DNA of 64,000 nucleotides, from assembly GCF_001661265.1 (NCBI RefSeq), contig NW_017567015.1, positions 124,001 to 188,000 of the forward strand, in the 5' to 3' direction. Under the pieces are notes generated by a model. It was given only the letters and a program-made list of their open reading frames with translations. It made no database searches and had not been told where the DNA came from. The DNA is from Saitoella complicata NRRL Y-17804 (taxonomy: Eukaryota > Ascomycota > Saitoellomycetes > Saitoellales > Saitoellaceae). This document shows, one piece after another, positions 53,542 to 64,000 of this stretch (positions within the stretch are counted from its first letter, which is position 1; every line of letters starts with the position of its first letter). A program made the position numbers and the translations under genes.

Positions 53542-54486
53542 ATGTCACAACCTATCACATCTCTCACTCTCCCAGGCAACCCTGCACACCTCCTTCCTCC
53601 ATCATGGAAGGCTGTCATCACCACCTGGCTAGCCGAGGATGCTCCCAGCTTTGACTATGGAGGTTTCGTTGTTGGAGAGGACGAGAAGACCGCAACCCTT
53701 TACGGAAAGAGCGAGGTCTGCTCCTGTAACCTGCAATCATGACTGTTGCTGACCAAGAACATACAGGGTGTTCTCGCCGGCCGTCCCTTCTTTGATGAAG
53801 TCTTTACCCAACTTGGTTGCACGGTAACCTGGCACCTCGACGAAGGGACCTCCTTCACCCCTATCCGAAAAGTTGCCACAGTCCGCGGTCCAGCTCGAAA
53901 AATCCTTCTTGGCGAACGCGTTGCCCTCAACACCCTCGCCCGCTGTTCTGGTATTGCGACAACGTCTCGACGCTTGCTGAATTTGGTGCGTGCGGCCGGG
54001 TATGAAGGGATTTTGGCAGGAACGAGGAAGACCACACCAGGGTTTAGGGTTGTGGAGAAGTACGGCATGTTAGTAGGAGGTGTTGATGCGCATCGGTATG
54101 ATTTGTCCTCAATGATCATGTTAAAGGACAATCATGTTTGGTCGACTGGATCTATCACAAGCGCTGTCAAGGCTGCTCGTGCAGTGGGTGGTTTTGCTGT
54201 GAAGATCGAGGTTGAGGTTCAGTCCGAGGCAGAGGCCGATGAGGCGATTGAGGCTGGTGCTGATATTGTCATGCTGGATAACTTTACCGGTGATGGATTG
54301 AAGGTTGCGGCGAAGAACATCAAGCAGAGATGGGCTGGAAAGAGGGAAGTCTTGTTGGAGTGCTCCGGAGGTTTGACAGAGAAGAATGTCGGTGCCTTCT
54401 TGAACAACGACATCGACATTGTTTCGACAAGCTCCATCCATCAATCGGTGCAGCATGTCGACTTCTCCCTCAAGATTGACAAATAA
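53542..54486 (+). CDS. BNA6: Quinolinate phosphoribosyltransferase (nicotinate-nucleotide pyrophosphorylase)
   Basis: Converts quinolinate and PRPP to nicotinate mononucleotide in de novo NAD synthesis. Exons 53542-53715 and 53767-54486 (51 nt intron, donor GTCTGC) give 297 residues. Landmarks: [69 protein letters not shown], the [19 protein letters not shown] barrel strand, IVMLDNF and [13 protein letters not shown]. Its product feeds the NAD+ that the sirtuin 4 kb upstream uses; this is a loose link only. Confidence 0.97.
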
Positions 54487-54723
54487 AGAACATGGACTGT
54501 ACGATAGAGATGGTCTATGATACCTGGTATGCGATTGAAGAAGTGCTCGCAAATGCATATGCTAGAACAATAAGAAAAGGGAGTTAAAAATGATGAACAG
54601 TGTGAAAGAGTCCGCTCCCGCCCACCAGCTGTATGCACCCCAGAGTGCACGCTGGCGGCATGCATGAGGATGAGTTACCTACCGGTACCCTCACAAGTAA
54701 ACAAAACACCAGGGCCGTCAATT

Positions 54724-55772
54724 ATGGTGAGTGCATGCTGTTCAAATAAGGAGAAGGGATATGTGCTGAAGAATGTTATAGCCAAGAGGAACAAAGAACA
54801 AGACTGCCCCGGCAGCGGCCGCACCAGCCAAAGCAACCGAGAAACGCGTTCGAGAACCCGTAGAAGAACCGCCCGCAACAGGCGACTCCACAACCTCCTC
54901 ACAGACCAGGAAACGAAAAGCAGTAGACGAAGATGGTGGGGCCATGACCCAAGCATATCTTGAACATGTCCTAATCTAGTCTCACAGCCTTCCAACTCCC
55001 CACCCTCAAATCTCGCTCCCGCAAAATCCGAATAACTTCCGCCTGGCACCCCCTCCCCGCCTCCGCAATTGAAACACTCATGTCAACACTTGAAACAACC
55101 GCCCTCCCAATCTTCTCGACTGCTAAATCCGACTCGCGACGAAGGGAGACACAAGCGGTGTTGCAACACGCTTTTAGGAAGATTGAGAATGCGTTGAGGA
55201 AATTACCGGTGCCGCCAGGCAGCGGAGAGGGTATCGAATATGAGAAAGTCCTGGACCAGAGCCGCACTTTAGAAACAGGTCTCGTTACGGATTTGGAGCA
55301 GGTTGGGGTGTTAGAACGGGAATTGGAGAGGGAGAGAAGAGAACTGGAGGAGGAGGTGGAACAGTTGAGGGAGCTTGAAACAAACGCGAAGGCTGCGGCA
55401 GGGGAACGAAGGAAGAGGCAAAAGAAGGTAATGAATGCTTGTGAAAGTTTCCTGTCATTCGGATCTGACACGCATACGTTACAGCTCCACCCCCTCCTCC
55501 AAACCACAACCGAACCCTCGCCCGACGACGACATCGCCTTTCCTGACCGCGTCAACCTCAAACGCACCTCATCTTCGACGTACGATACCGCAAACGATAA
55601 AACACTATGCTCACTCACGACACAACTCGAACAACACCTTACCTCGATCCAGAATAATGTTGCAAAGGTTGAGGGCGTGGTAGGGGTTGCGAGTAAGGCG
55701 GAGGGGGCGTTGATGAGGTTGATGGATCGGATTGGGGTGTGTGAGGATATTGCGCTGGGTGGATTGATCTAG
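54724..55772 (+). CDS. CENP-Q / Fta7 inner kinetochore protein
   Basis: Constitutive centromere-associated (COMA/CENP-OPQUR) subunit. Exons 54724-54726, 54782-54935, 54988-55427 and 55485-55772 give 294 residues. With this start the first exon is just the ATG (protein MPRGTKNKTAPAAAAP). An in-frame ATG at 54664 would add 20 residues and cannot be excluded. Intron 2 needs a GTGGGG donor to reach DAFQLPTLKSRSRKI. The core ITSAWHPLPASAIETLMSTL and the following coiled coil (LETGLVTDLEQVGVLEREL) match the CENP-Q pattern. The C-terminal helices end MDRIGVCEDIALGGLI. Confidence 0.75.
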
Positions 55773-55948
55773 AGGTGAAAGTGGGGCAGGAGAATTGGTT
55801 TTCTTGTTTTAGCGTTATGATGGTGAGATCGAGACGGATACCCAATATGCCACTTTCCTTTCCTATGCTTCCCTTACCCTTTCTACCCGAAATGATGTCT
55901 GTCGATGTCCATGCATTTAATAGGTGGTATGCTCATTGAACCCCAGCT

Positions 55949-56875
55949 TCAGACATTCACGTTCGCATCCGTGATCAACCCCCTTCCCGCGCCCGGACGC
56001 CGTACACCTCTGTCACCCGAGCGCCCACCAGGACCACAATCATCGTCCTCCCGTTCTTCCTGATCCCCACCCCCTGTCCTGATCCCCAACACCCTCCTCC
56101 TCAACTCAACCCACTCCACCGGCGGCCTACTCCCCTCCTCTCCCCCCTCTCCCGCACCCTCCCGTGCCAACCCCAAACACCTCTCAAACCCGGGATGCCA
56201 AATTGCAATATAAAACACAAACGGATTCGTAATCTGCCACGCCCACGTGATTTTGTTGCGGAAGACGTGGAGGAGTGGGTAGGAGCCGATTCGGATGTGG
56301 GAGGGGGGAACGAGGGAGAAGTTGTCGGGGTCGGGGAGGAGGTCGAGGTGGGAGTAGATTCCGGTGGGAGGATCTGAGTCATATCCAGAACTGGAGCCAG
56401 AGCCTGATGAGCCTGGTGGTGGGGATGAATCCGGTGCGGGTGGTGACGAGCCTGATTCGAGCTCTGGCGCAGCAGACGATGGTGAAGGTGATGCCTCTGG
56501 CTGCGCAAAAAACATCGGGTACGTCGCACTCGGCAACCCATTCGTGAACTGAAACCTCCACGGACTGCTCTCCACCACATCCCCCACACCCACCTCACAC
56601 CTCCCCGCCTCCTTCCAGACCACCCCCCATGCCCAAAACCACTTTCCCTCCTCCTCTTTCCACTTTTCGATTGTTTCGGCGTGTGCGATCAGGATGTGGG
56701 GGAGGTAGCGTTTGCGGGACCAGAGGGTGCGGCAGAGGGGTTCCCAGAGGATGTTGTGGGTTGCGAGAGTGTGGTAGGCGTGGGACGTTAGGGAAAGGGA
56801 GAAGAGGTCGAGGGGGGAGAGTGAGGAGAGGATTTGGAGGGTTAATTCTGTTGGGAGGTGGTTCATGAGTGGCAT
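55949..56875 (-). CDS. F-box protein, function unknown
   Basis: Single exon, 308 residues from the ATG at 56875. The F-box is at residues 4-45: MNHLPTELTLQILSSLSPLD, FSLSLTSHAYHTLA, ILWEPLC. Such proteins bring substrates to SCF ubiquitin ligases. Then WKEEEGKWFWAWGVVWKEAG, a Ser/Pro/Gly-rich disordered stretch (about 130-180), and a second folded part with SYPLLHVFRNKITWAWQITN and FVFYIAIWHPGFERCLGL. No WD40, LRR or other substrate domain recognised. The acidic/Gly-Arg tail is probably disordered. Confidence 0.85.
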   Translation of the reverse strand: MPLMNHLPTELTLQILSSLSPLDLFSLSLTSHAYHTLATHNILWEPLCRTLWSRKRYLPHILIAHAETIEKWKEEEGKWFWAWGVVWKEAGRCEVGVGDVVESSPWRFQFTNGLPSATYPMFFAQPEASPSPSSAAPELESGSSPPAPDSSPPPGSSGSGSSSGYDSDPPTGIYSHLDLLPDPDNFSLVPPSHIRIGSYPLLHVFRNKITWAWQITNPFVFYIAIWHPGFERCLGLAREGAGEGGEEGSRPPVEWVELRRRVLGIRTGGGDQEEREDDDCGPGGRSGDRGVRRPGAGRGLITDANVNV

Positions 56876-57671
56876 TGTTGCAAATGTCGTATAGATCGAA
56901 GTAGAGGGTGATGTGTGTAGGGTTTTATAGCGAAAGAGCGATTGAGTTGTGAGTTGCTCGATTGCGAACGGAGCGATTAGTCGCAAGTGAAATTGCTTGT
57001 GATCCCAATTGTGACGGGCCGGGCAAAATGATTATGCCGTGTACGTACGTTCTCGAACCCTGTCACCCGGCGATCACGTAGACCGTCGATAAGGTTGACG
57101 AAGCTTGCAAAAGGCGACTATGATCCCGCGGCGGTCGGCGATCCCTAAGCCCGGATCCCGCGTCGATGCCTGGATGATCGGTCGGTCCGGTATTCGTGTC
57201 GTGAGCTGACCCGATATGGTTCTTCGATCTGATGAGTCAGACGAGGACCAGCTCAAGCAACCGCAGCCGGTGATTGCGCCGTTCGTCTTCGAAGTTATCG
57301 AAATTGGAATGACCCACGTTCCGTCCTCCAAGCTCCTCTTTTTCCTCGCGACTCCGCTATATGAACTGCCAACCGCAAGGACCTTCGATCGGAGGTCGTT
57401 CACATCTCGAACAAACCCGCCAGGATGGTTCTTGTTATTGGTCCAGAGCAGTCTACAAGGCCAGCGCCTACGGCTGCAGGATCCGAGACACTGGGGGCAA
57501 CATCGGCTTGGGTTGGGCTGTTTCCGTCGGTTATGCTGACCATATGAAATAGAATTGTTCTCTTTCGAGCGAGTCGTGCTGCTATGCTGGGTCTTCGAGC
57601 TGGTGTAGGTTTGGGGGTTGCTGTGCGCGTCACCAAACTCAAGCTCTACTTCATCAATTGCAACATCCACA
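56876..57671. other. 796-bp divergent region, F-box / GST
   Basis: Long for this window. A 107-codon + frame (57216-57539, MVLRSDESDEDQLKQ) and minus frames over the same bases all look partly protein-like, but none shows a motif or a clear splice partner. Not called. No RNA gene recognised. Confidence 0.5.
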
Positions 57672-58465
57672 ATGTCGGACGTAAACGAAGTCGCTGCCAG
57701 CACCGGAGATCAGCAGGTTATGAAGCCAGCGCAACCCATCATTCTCCACCACCTCAACAACTCCCGCTCTCAGCGCGTGCTGTGGCTCCTCGAGGAACTT
57801 GATGTTCCCTACACAATCCAGAAGGTACCTTTGTCGCTCTTCTCTACTTGTAGGATCAAGGCTGAATAGGCTGTGTGTAGTACGAACGAGACCCCAAAAC
57901 CGTCCTCGCCCCACCCTCCCTGAAACAAATCCACCCCCTCGGTAAATCCCCCATCATCACCGACGGCTCAACTGTCATCGCCGAATCCGGCGCGATCATA
58001 ACCTACCTCCTCGAGACATACGCTCCCCACCTCATCCCCTCCCCCTCCACCCAAGAAGAGCAATACAGGCGCTATGTGTACTACATGCACTACGCCGAAG
58101 GCACCCTCATGCTCTACCTCGTCATCGCCCTCGTCATGGACAAGATTGCATCCGCACCTATGCCATTCTTCGCTCGTCCTATCGCGTCAAAGATCGTTGC
58201 CTCGGTCCGCGATGCGTACTTGTCCCCCAACCTCGAACAAAACTTTCAGTTCTTGGAAAAGGAGCTGGAGGGCCGTGAATGGTTTGCCGGTGGTGAGACG
58301 TTCAGTGGGGCGGATTTCATGATGTTGTTCCCTATGGAGGCTGCGGTGAAGAGAGGCGGTGCTGGGAAGGGGTTTGAGAACATCAAGAACTGGGTTGAGA
58401 AGGTACACGAGAGGCCGGCATACAAGAGGGCTTTGGAGAAGGGTGGAGAGTATTCTTACTTCTAG
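57672..58465 (+). CDS. Glutathione S-transferase (Gtt1-like)
   Basis: Conjugates glutathione to electrophiles or reduces peroxides. Exons 57672-57824 and 57881-58465 (56 nt intron) give 245 residues. The thioredoxin-fold half has ILHHLNNSRSQRVLWLLEEL, VPYTIQKYERDP, PLGKSPIITDGSTVIAESGA and IITYLLETY. The helical half has YYMHYAEGTLMLYLVIALVM and ETFSGADFMMLFPMEAA. The active-site Ser is in NNSRSQRV. The pattern is that of the fungal Gtt1 group. Hand count: 57961-58020 C 22, G 12; 58321-58380 C 7, G 27. Confidence 0.94.
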
Positions 58466-58644
58466 GGCGTGACGTATGAGGAGATGTATGAGTAGTGAAC
58501 AACAATAGGCTTTTAACGGATATATGTCTTCATAAATCCTACTAAGTACTCGCACCAACCAAAAAGCTAAATCATAGCGAACGTTTTAGAACACCTCCAC
58601 ATGCAATTCCTCACCCCTCCACATCACACTTCAACAACTCTAGC

Positions 58645-61600
58645 TTACCACCTGGAACCGCCCTCCTGACGCCTCTGGGAAGGAGGCACGTACTTGCCAC
58701 CACTTCCACCCTGAGCACCTTCCTGAGCACCGCCCTGGGGGGCACCCTGCCTCTGAGAGGGAGGGGCATACTTCCTAGGCGCCGGCGCCTCCTCCGCAAC
58801 AGCGGGAGCGGAACTCCTAGTAGGCTCAGGAGCAGCAGGAGCAGCACCAACAGCGGCCTCAGCAGCCTTCCTGGCAGCAAGACGCTCCCTCCATCCACCA
58901 CCACCAGCAGCAGGAGCAGGAGCAGCAGACTGGGGCGCAGCGCCATCAGGTCTGGTATCCCTGATACCCTGTGCACGCAATGCCTCGTCACGAGACTGGT
59001 TCCTCTTAGCAGCGAGCTTAGCTTCGATCTCCGCATCACGCTGTCTCTGGCGCTCGGCGACCTCATCCAACTTGGCACGCTCCTCAGCGCGCTTAGCAGC
59101 TTCCTCCTCACGGCGTGCACGGTCCTCCGCCTCGCGTTCAGCACGCTCGGCCTCCTCACGCTCACGCTCAGCGGCGAGTTCGGCTTCACGGGCCTCACGC
59201 TCGACACGCTCGGCTTCCTCGTGTTCGCGGCGCTCGCGGACCTGGCGACGACGGTCCTCCTTTGCTGCCTCGAGAGCGGCCTGGGCTTCCGCTCGGCGAG
59301 CCTCGAATTCTTCGTGACGCTTCTCTTCGATAGTTGCGCGGAAGGAAGAGTAGTCGGGCAAGATACGGGCGAGACGCTTCTTGAGGGCAAGATCGTCGGC
59401 GTGCTTCTGCTTGGAGGTCTGGAGCTGAATACGGCGGGCCTCGGCGTGAGCGGTCTTATCGGCCTCCTTCTGCTTGGCGTAGTCCTCGTCCAACAAGGGA
59501 ATCTCCTCACGGCGGTAAGCACGCTCGATGTGGTCGATCCTCTTGCTAGTAATCCTGAGACGCTCGGACATGTCCTTAGTCTCCTTCTCCATCTGCTGAA
59601 TCTGCAATTGCCTCAACTTGGTAGTGTCCATACCCTCAAGGTTGTCGACATCGACCTTAAGCGCACCCTTAGCCTTGAGGTCCTCGGCCAACTTCCTTGC
59701 CTCATCCTCGCGGATCTTGTCCTGCTCGCGACGGATACGGTCGAGCTCGCGCTTCTTGGCCTCCTCGGCAAGACGCTTCTGCTCGGCCTCGGCTTCCTGC
59801 TGGGCCTTGAGGGCACGCTTGCTAGCCTCCTCTTTCTCCTTGCGCATCTGCAAAGTCTCGACGAGCTCCTTGCGGCGCTCGATGATGGCACGGCGGGCGA
59901 GAGTGTCCTGGTGCTCCTTGTCAGCGCCAGCGGCGGCACGCTCCAAAGCGGCCTGCTTGGCAGCGAGACGCTCCTCGAGGTAAGCCTTGTCGACAACGTT
60001 GATAGTAGCGAACAAGCACTTGCCCAAACGAGAAAGCTGGGTGCGGACCAACTCGGCGGGAGTAGCCTGAAGACGGACTCCGGACTCAGCAGCAACGCGA
60101 GGAGCAGCGAAGACATCAGACTCGAAAGTAAGGGCCTTGCCAGCGTGGTCGATACGGATAGACAACTCTCCCTTCTTGTTACCGTTCATGATAAACTTCT
60201 CGATCTCAGCAGTAGACATTTCGAAAGGAGCAGGGAACTTGGCCAAGTTCAAGACGAAGTCGAGCTTGACAGAGTCGTAAACCTGAGAAAGCTGCTGGAA
60301 AAGACGGGTCAAGATGACCTGCTGCAAAGGCTTGATGTACTGCTTCATGTCGGCGTCCTCGGCGAGCTGGGCGAGGATGGGCTCAATGCGCTTGGAGATG
60401 GAAAGAGGGTGGAACTCGACCTCGAGGATGTTGTAGAGGTCCTTGATCTCGGGCTTGACAGTCTTCAACAAACCCTTGGACAAAGCCTCCTTGAGGAGGG
60501 TAGCACGGGTAGGGGCCTTGCCCATGGAAAGAAGGACAGCGAGCCTGTTGTTCTTCTGCTTGGACTCGTCAATCTCGACCAAGTCAGCCTTGGAGCGGGA
60601 GGTAGAGATGACAGGGATAGACAAAGCAGACAAGACAACCAAAGAAGCCAACTTGGAGACATCGACCTCGGTGTTCTGAGCCTTGATCTGGGCACGGGTG
60701 AGACCGAAGTACCTGTTCCAGGCAGCGGCGTGGAAGAGGTAGTTCTCGGAAACCAAGAAGATCTTGGAGAGCTTCTCGTAGTAGTTAGCCATCATGATGG
60801 TCTTTGGTGGACGCTTGGACATGGTCAACAGGTTGTGAATGTCCTCAACGGAACGGAAAGCCTCCTGCCATAACTCGAGCTCGACGGCAGCGTTCAACTG
60901 AGCGAAACGCATGTCTAGGTGACGCTGCAATGAGTCAGGGTCGTTAAGGTTGATGGAGTGCATCTGGTTGGAGTACTTGGCAATGTTCTGCAAGTGGTTG
61001 CGCAACAAGTCGCAGAGACGCTTGAACTCGGTCTTACGAGTGTACTTCAAGCAGAAAGCGAAAGCCTGGTTGGCAGTGGTCTGGTACATGACTTCCAAGC
61101 GGGCGTTGTTGCGGAGGATGTCGAGGACGGTACGGTACGCCTCCCAGAGGAACTTCAACCAGGGGGTGACGACGGCACGGTCAGTGCGGTCCTTGGACTG
61201 CTCACCGGAAACGGTGGACATGAGGATGGACTCGGGAGTTTCGGTGGCCTCAAGATCATCAATGGCGTCAAGAGTGATCTTCTCAGCCTGAGCCTGGGCG
61301 GCCTGCACCTTGGCTTCAGCGAGGTCGATGAACTTCTTGACGACCAATTCGATGGTCTGGACGGAGAGGTTCTGGGCGATGTTCTTGTATTGGTACATTC
61401 CCTCCTTGGCGATCTTTCCCTTGCGGAGGTCAACGCAAAGCTCGATGAACTTGAGCATGACAGGCTCGAGGGATCCCAAAGCGGTCGTACGCGAACGCTT
61501 GGAGGTGATGATCTCATGAAGGGCCTGGAGGGCAGCATTGTTCTGCCCAACGGCAATAAGCTCCTCGGCTCTCTATAGCAACACGAAGGTTAGCAATTGA

Positions 61601-61668
61601 ACGGCATTGACGACGTATAAGGAGTCACATACTCTCAACACGTTCTCTGGCTTAGCAAACGGAGCCAT
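58645..61668 (-). CDS. TIF32: Translation initiation factor eIF3 subunit a
   Basis: Scaffold of eIF3 on the 40S ribosome. Exons 61633-61668 and 58645-61572 (60 nt intron, donor GTATGT) give 987 residues. The spliced start [20 protein letters not shown] is the family's. The TPR-like/PCI part runs to about 500 ([34 protein letters not shown]-type block, [20 protein letters not shown]). A long charged helix (about 530-850) full of [14 protein letters not shown]-type repeats follows. The C-terminus has two KYxPPSQR repeats ([20 protein letters not shown]). Composition is even, with no sawtooth, as for highly expressed genes. Confidence 0.97.
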
Positions 61669-62050
61669 ATTGTGCAAATGAGCCGTAGAGAAGGTCCGGT
61701 TACAGAGTTCACGACCTCCGAGGACGTGCAGCAGGGTGAGCGTACTTTTTCGGGCTAACCAACAAAGCCTGTCTGAAGGGCGTCGGAAGTTTTAGATAGT
61801 ATTTCTATTCTGCTCAAAATAGTATAAGTTAGATTACTTTGTACAAGTTTTCTGAAATACCTTCCAATGTTCCCCGTGGTTTTGTTCTTAAGTGCTCCCT
61901 GGATGCGTGGCTGGACACCCGTTGATCGACCGCGACCGCTGCACAGGCTTTAAGGTGCAACCAGCTGGACTGTGCTCGGCGAACCGCTACACCGACTCCT
62001 TCTCTGAACAAGCATTCATCCCGGAGAAGCTGCTCGTTCAAACCCAAAAG
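61669..62050. other. Divergent promoter region, eIF3a / G-gamma
   Basis: 382 bp between two start codons. AT-rich around 61795-61860. Nothing I can name. Confidence 0.5.
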
Positions 62051-62391
62051 ATGGCCCTCACAAACTCCACCGGTCCATCCGCAAAGCCAGCCGGCGCTCC
62101 GAAGCAATCCATGTCGGAACTGAAGTTGAAGCGACTGAATGAGTTGAATGCGCGTTTGCGGGAAGATTTGGATAGACCGCGAATCAAGGCTTCTGAGGCT
62201 TGTGAATCGTGAGTTGCTACCTCTGGTTGTGTACCGTGGATGTGTACTGACGGGAGGGATACAGGTTGATCCAGTACACGAAGACTACAAAGGATTATAT
62301 GGTACCATCAGTTTGGGGTCCCGTCGACAAACGCGACGATCCTTACGCGCCGCAAGGTGGAGGCGATGGCGGTTGCTGTGTCATATCCTAA
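62051..62391 (+). CDS. Heterotrimeric G protein gamma subunit
   Basis: Pairs with G-beta in pheromone/nutrient signalling at the plasma membrane. Exons 62051-62208 and 62265-62391 (56 nt intron, donor GTGAGT) give 94 residues. [20 protein letters not shown] is the G-beta-binding coiled coil. [20 protein letters not shown] spans the splice. [15 protein letters not shown] is the fungal signature. The tail GGCCVIS has the CaaX Cys for farnesylation and an adjacent Cys for palmitoylation. Size and tail match fungal Gpg1/Gng1. Confidence 0.96.
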
Positions 62392-62735
62392 GTTGCTTGC
62401 CGTCAGTTGGTACTAGTCCTTCGGTTCAGAAAAAGGGGGTTAGAGGTTGCCGAGTGGTCATACGTTAAATGCGTAGCATCGTGACCATTCCCGAGCTTTC
62501 GCATGGATGTTATCTCGTTTGTCTTTTTGGGTATTCTTTTTGGTTCTGTTCTGGTTTGTTTTATCTCGGGTTTTATCTTCGTTTATTGCAACAGCGGTGT
62601 CGCGTGGGGTTCTCGGTATACCTGGCACTGGGCGGAGTGTCTTAACAGTCTAATTCATTCTTCTTATACGAAACAATTCTCACGTCACTTGATACAACAT
62701 TGCGGATCACATCTCAGTTTGCTTCACTGTCAACT
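62392..62735. other. Convergent 3' region, G-gamma / patatin lipase
   Basis: 344 bp. Contains GTTGCCGAGTGGTCA near 62444-62460, which resembles a tRNA A box but has no matching B box. No RNA gene is called. Confidence 0.5.
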
Positions 62736-64000
62736 TCAGTATGCCCCAGTCATCCCCCGACTGGAGATGAAAGCATCCGTAACATCACCCTCGCCTTCAT
62801 ATTCTCCCTCCCCGGTATCACCATCTCCATCCTCCTCATCCGAACTCGAACTATCAAGTCCATACCCACTCCCTGTCCCATTCGCCTCCATCTCATCCTC
62901 GATCATCCCCGCATGATCATTGAAATCTGGCGAATCATACACCGCTCTCGACGGCTCCTGCCCTCTGACCCTCGGACTGAGGCTTCGTCTCCGTAAATCT
63001 TCTGTGTCCCTTTCACGCTGTTTCTTCGCGGGATTCTTGCCATTGGTGGTCGTTCGGGCAGCTTGGTGTGCGTGAGACTCGCTACTCGCCTCAATCTCCG
63101 CATCACTCAATATCGTACCCTCGCCCACAGGCACTCCAAGCTGCCCCGACCCTCCCTCGACCGGAGTATTGACTCCGCTGCCCCTTCCACTCCCACTTCC
63201 GTTTCCGTTCACCTTCTTCCTCGTCAACGCCCGACCCCGCTCGATAATCCTTTCAACACTCAACCGGTGCTTGATAAACAACAACTTCGGCCACGTCTTC
63301 CGCTGCCCACTCAAGATCATCCTCTCCAACCTCTCGCGATTTGGATCACTAAGGATATACCAGAAATCACCAGGTACAGTTTTCGGTGTGATCGTTACCG
63401 TGCCATCGAAGCGCTGGAGAAAGACGTTGGACCAATCCTGGGAAGCGGGGCGCGGGAGTAATTCCAAATCGCGGAGTACGCGCATCCACATTCCCAAATC
63501 AAGCTTGAGATATTGTTCCGCCAACGATCCCAAAAACCCACCACGCCATCCTTTTCCTTTTCGGTGTGCGACGGGTCGTCCAACATTTCCTCTTGCCGAG
63601 AAGAAGAACAGGGAGATATGCGGGTTCGTCTGACTCACGATGGAATAGGTCACGTTGAAATGCTATGTCTTAGATCAGCTCAGCACTTTGGGTACAACAG
63701 TACTGGACATACCGTATTCAAACTCTGTAACGGGATATCCGTCCGCAAACTCCCATCCTTCCACCTATGTCCAAAGTTATACGGCACAAGCCTGTACCCA
63801 TCCGTCTCGTTCTCATCCTTCACCTTCATCATTAACACAACGGGATTCAGGATCCCAGGTACAGCCGAACTGGCCAGGAGCGTAGACCAGATAACTGTAT
63901 CCGGAGCAGTGAGATAGTTGATCAACTTTGGCGGCGAATGAACATCAGACGGGATGACTGAGATATTGAGGATCCGTCCCGTACGCTCATACGCCTCTCG
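62736..64000 (-). CDS. Patatin-like lipase, Tgl/SDP1 family (3' part)
   Basis: Runs off the right edge. Exons 63713 to beyond 64000, and 62736-63662 (50 nt intron, donor GTATGT), read in one frame. GRILNISVIPSDVHSPPKLI, TVIWSTLLASSAVPGILNPV and HRWKDGSLRTDIPLQSLNT are the patatin core; DG of KDGSL is the catalytic Asp motif. FNVTYSIVSQTNPH follows the splice. The catalytic GxSxG lies outside. After YLKLDLGMWMRVLRDLELLP and WYILSDPNRERLERMI comes a disordered Ser/Gly/Glu tail of about 160 residues. Such enzymes hydrolyse triacylglycerol or phospholipid on lipid droplets. Confidence 0.9.

Noticed and set aside
57074-57703. 209-codon minus frame between F-box and GST genes
   Set aside because: Overlaps the GST start, has no recognisable motif, and competes with a + frame over the same bases.
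59221-60873. 550-codon open frame on the + strand
   Set aside because: Lies wholly antisense to eIF3a. It is a shadow caused by even, G/C-ended codons in a conserved gene; no start context or motif.
62440-62510. Possible tRNA-Leu/Ser (GTTGCCGAGTGGTCA resembles an A box)
   Set aside because: No B box (GGTTCGANTCC) or acceptor stem within the needed distance.

Overview
The window is nuclear DNA from a compact ascomycete fungus. I place 39 protein genes in 64 kb, about one per 1.6 kb. Most carry zero or one intron, and all 38 introns I could place are 48-75 nt long. The genes are fungal in kind: Dsc3, Rgp1, Pet117, BNA6, a Dikarya-type G-gamma, CENP-Q/Fta7 and Get2. The density would suit a small-genome lineage such as a Taphrinomycotina-like fungus, but that is a guess from density alone. 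I see no tRNA, rRNA, CRISPR, insertion sequence or recognisable transposon.

Layout. 1-8830: mitochondrial AsnRS (3' end), calcipressin, ATE1, Nudix/DIPP, RFC subunit 5, BLOC1S2-like, Mge1. 9107-20736: mitochondrial PheRS, uL16m, two small disordered proteins, RFC1, a coiled-coil protein, Dsc3, bL28m. 21102-35301: Ykt6, Rgp1, an MABP1/WDR62-like WD40 protein, Sec31, and an unrecognised protein with repeated KFAC motifs. 36905-47522: TMEM223-like, NKAP-like, Pdx1, Pet117, primase large subunit, Bcs1, Sar1, SpoU-like methyltransferase. 47523-64000: Hst3/4-like sirtuin, ARMH3-like, Get2, mL61-like, BNA6, CENP-Q, F-box, GST, eIF3a, G-gamma, and the 3' part of a patatin lipase.

Functionally the window is housekeeping. 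Mitochondrial genes: AsnRS, PheRS, uL16m, bL28m, mL61, Mge1, Pdx1, Pet117, Bcs1, TMEM223. Secretory pathway: Sar1, Sec31, Ykt6, Rgp1, Get2, Dsc3, ARMH3. Replication and chromosomes: RFC1, RFC5, Pri2, sirtuin, CENP-Q. Several head-to-head pairs join genes of one pathway (Ykt6/Rgp1 at the Golgi; PheRS/uL16m in mitochondrial translation).

The most unusual signals are not single genes. (1) Many exons show a sawtooth: the coding strand is strongly C-rich after the start or splice acceptor and strongly G-rich toward the donor or stop. (2) Transcription direction flips at 29 of 38 neighbouring gene pairs. (3) A protein with repeated (S/T)IKFAC motifs lies downstream of tandem ACGCGT elements and a cluster of hairpins. 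(4) A telomere-like, G-quadruplex-prone G-run tract starts right after the ATE1 stop codon. I found no clearly new enzymatic or defence system.
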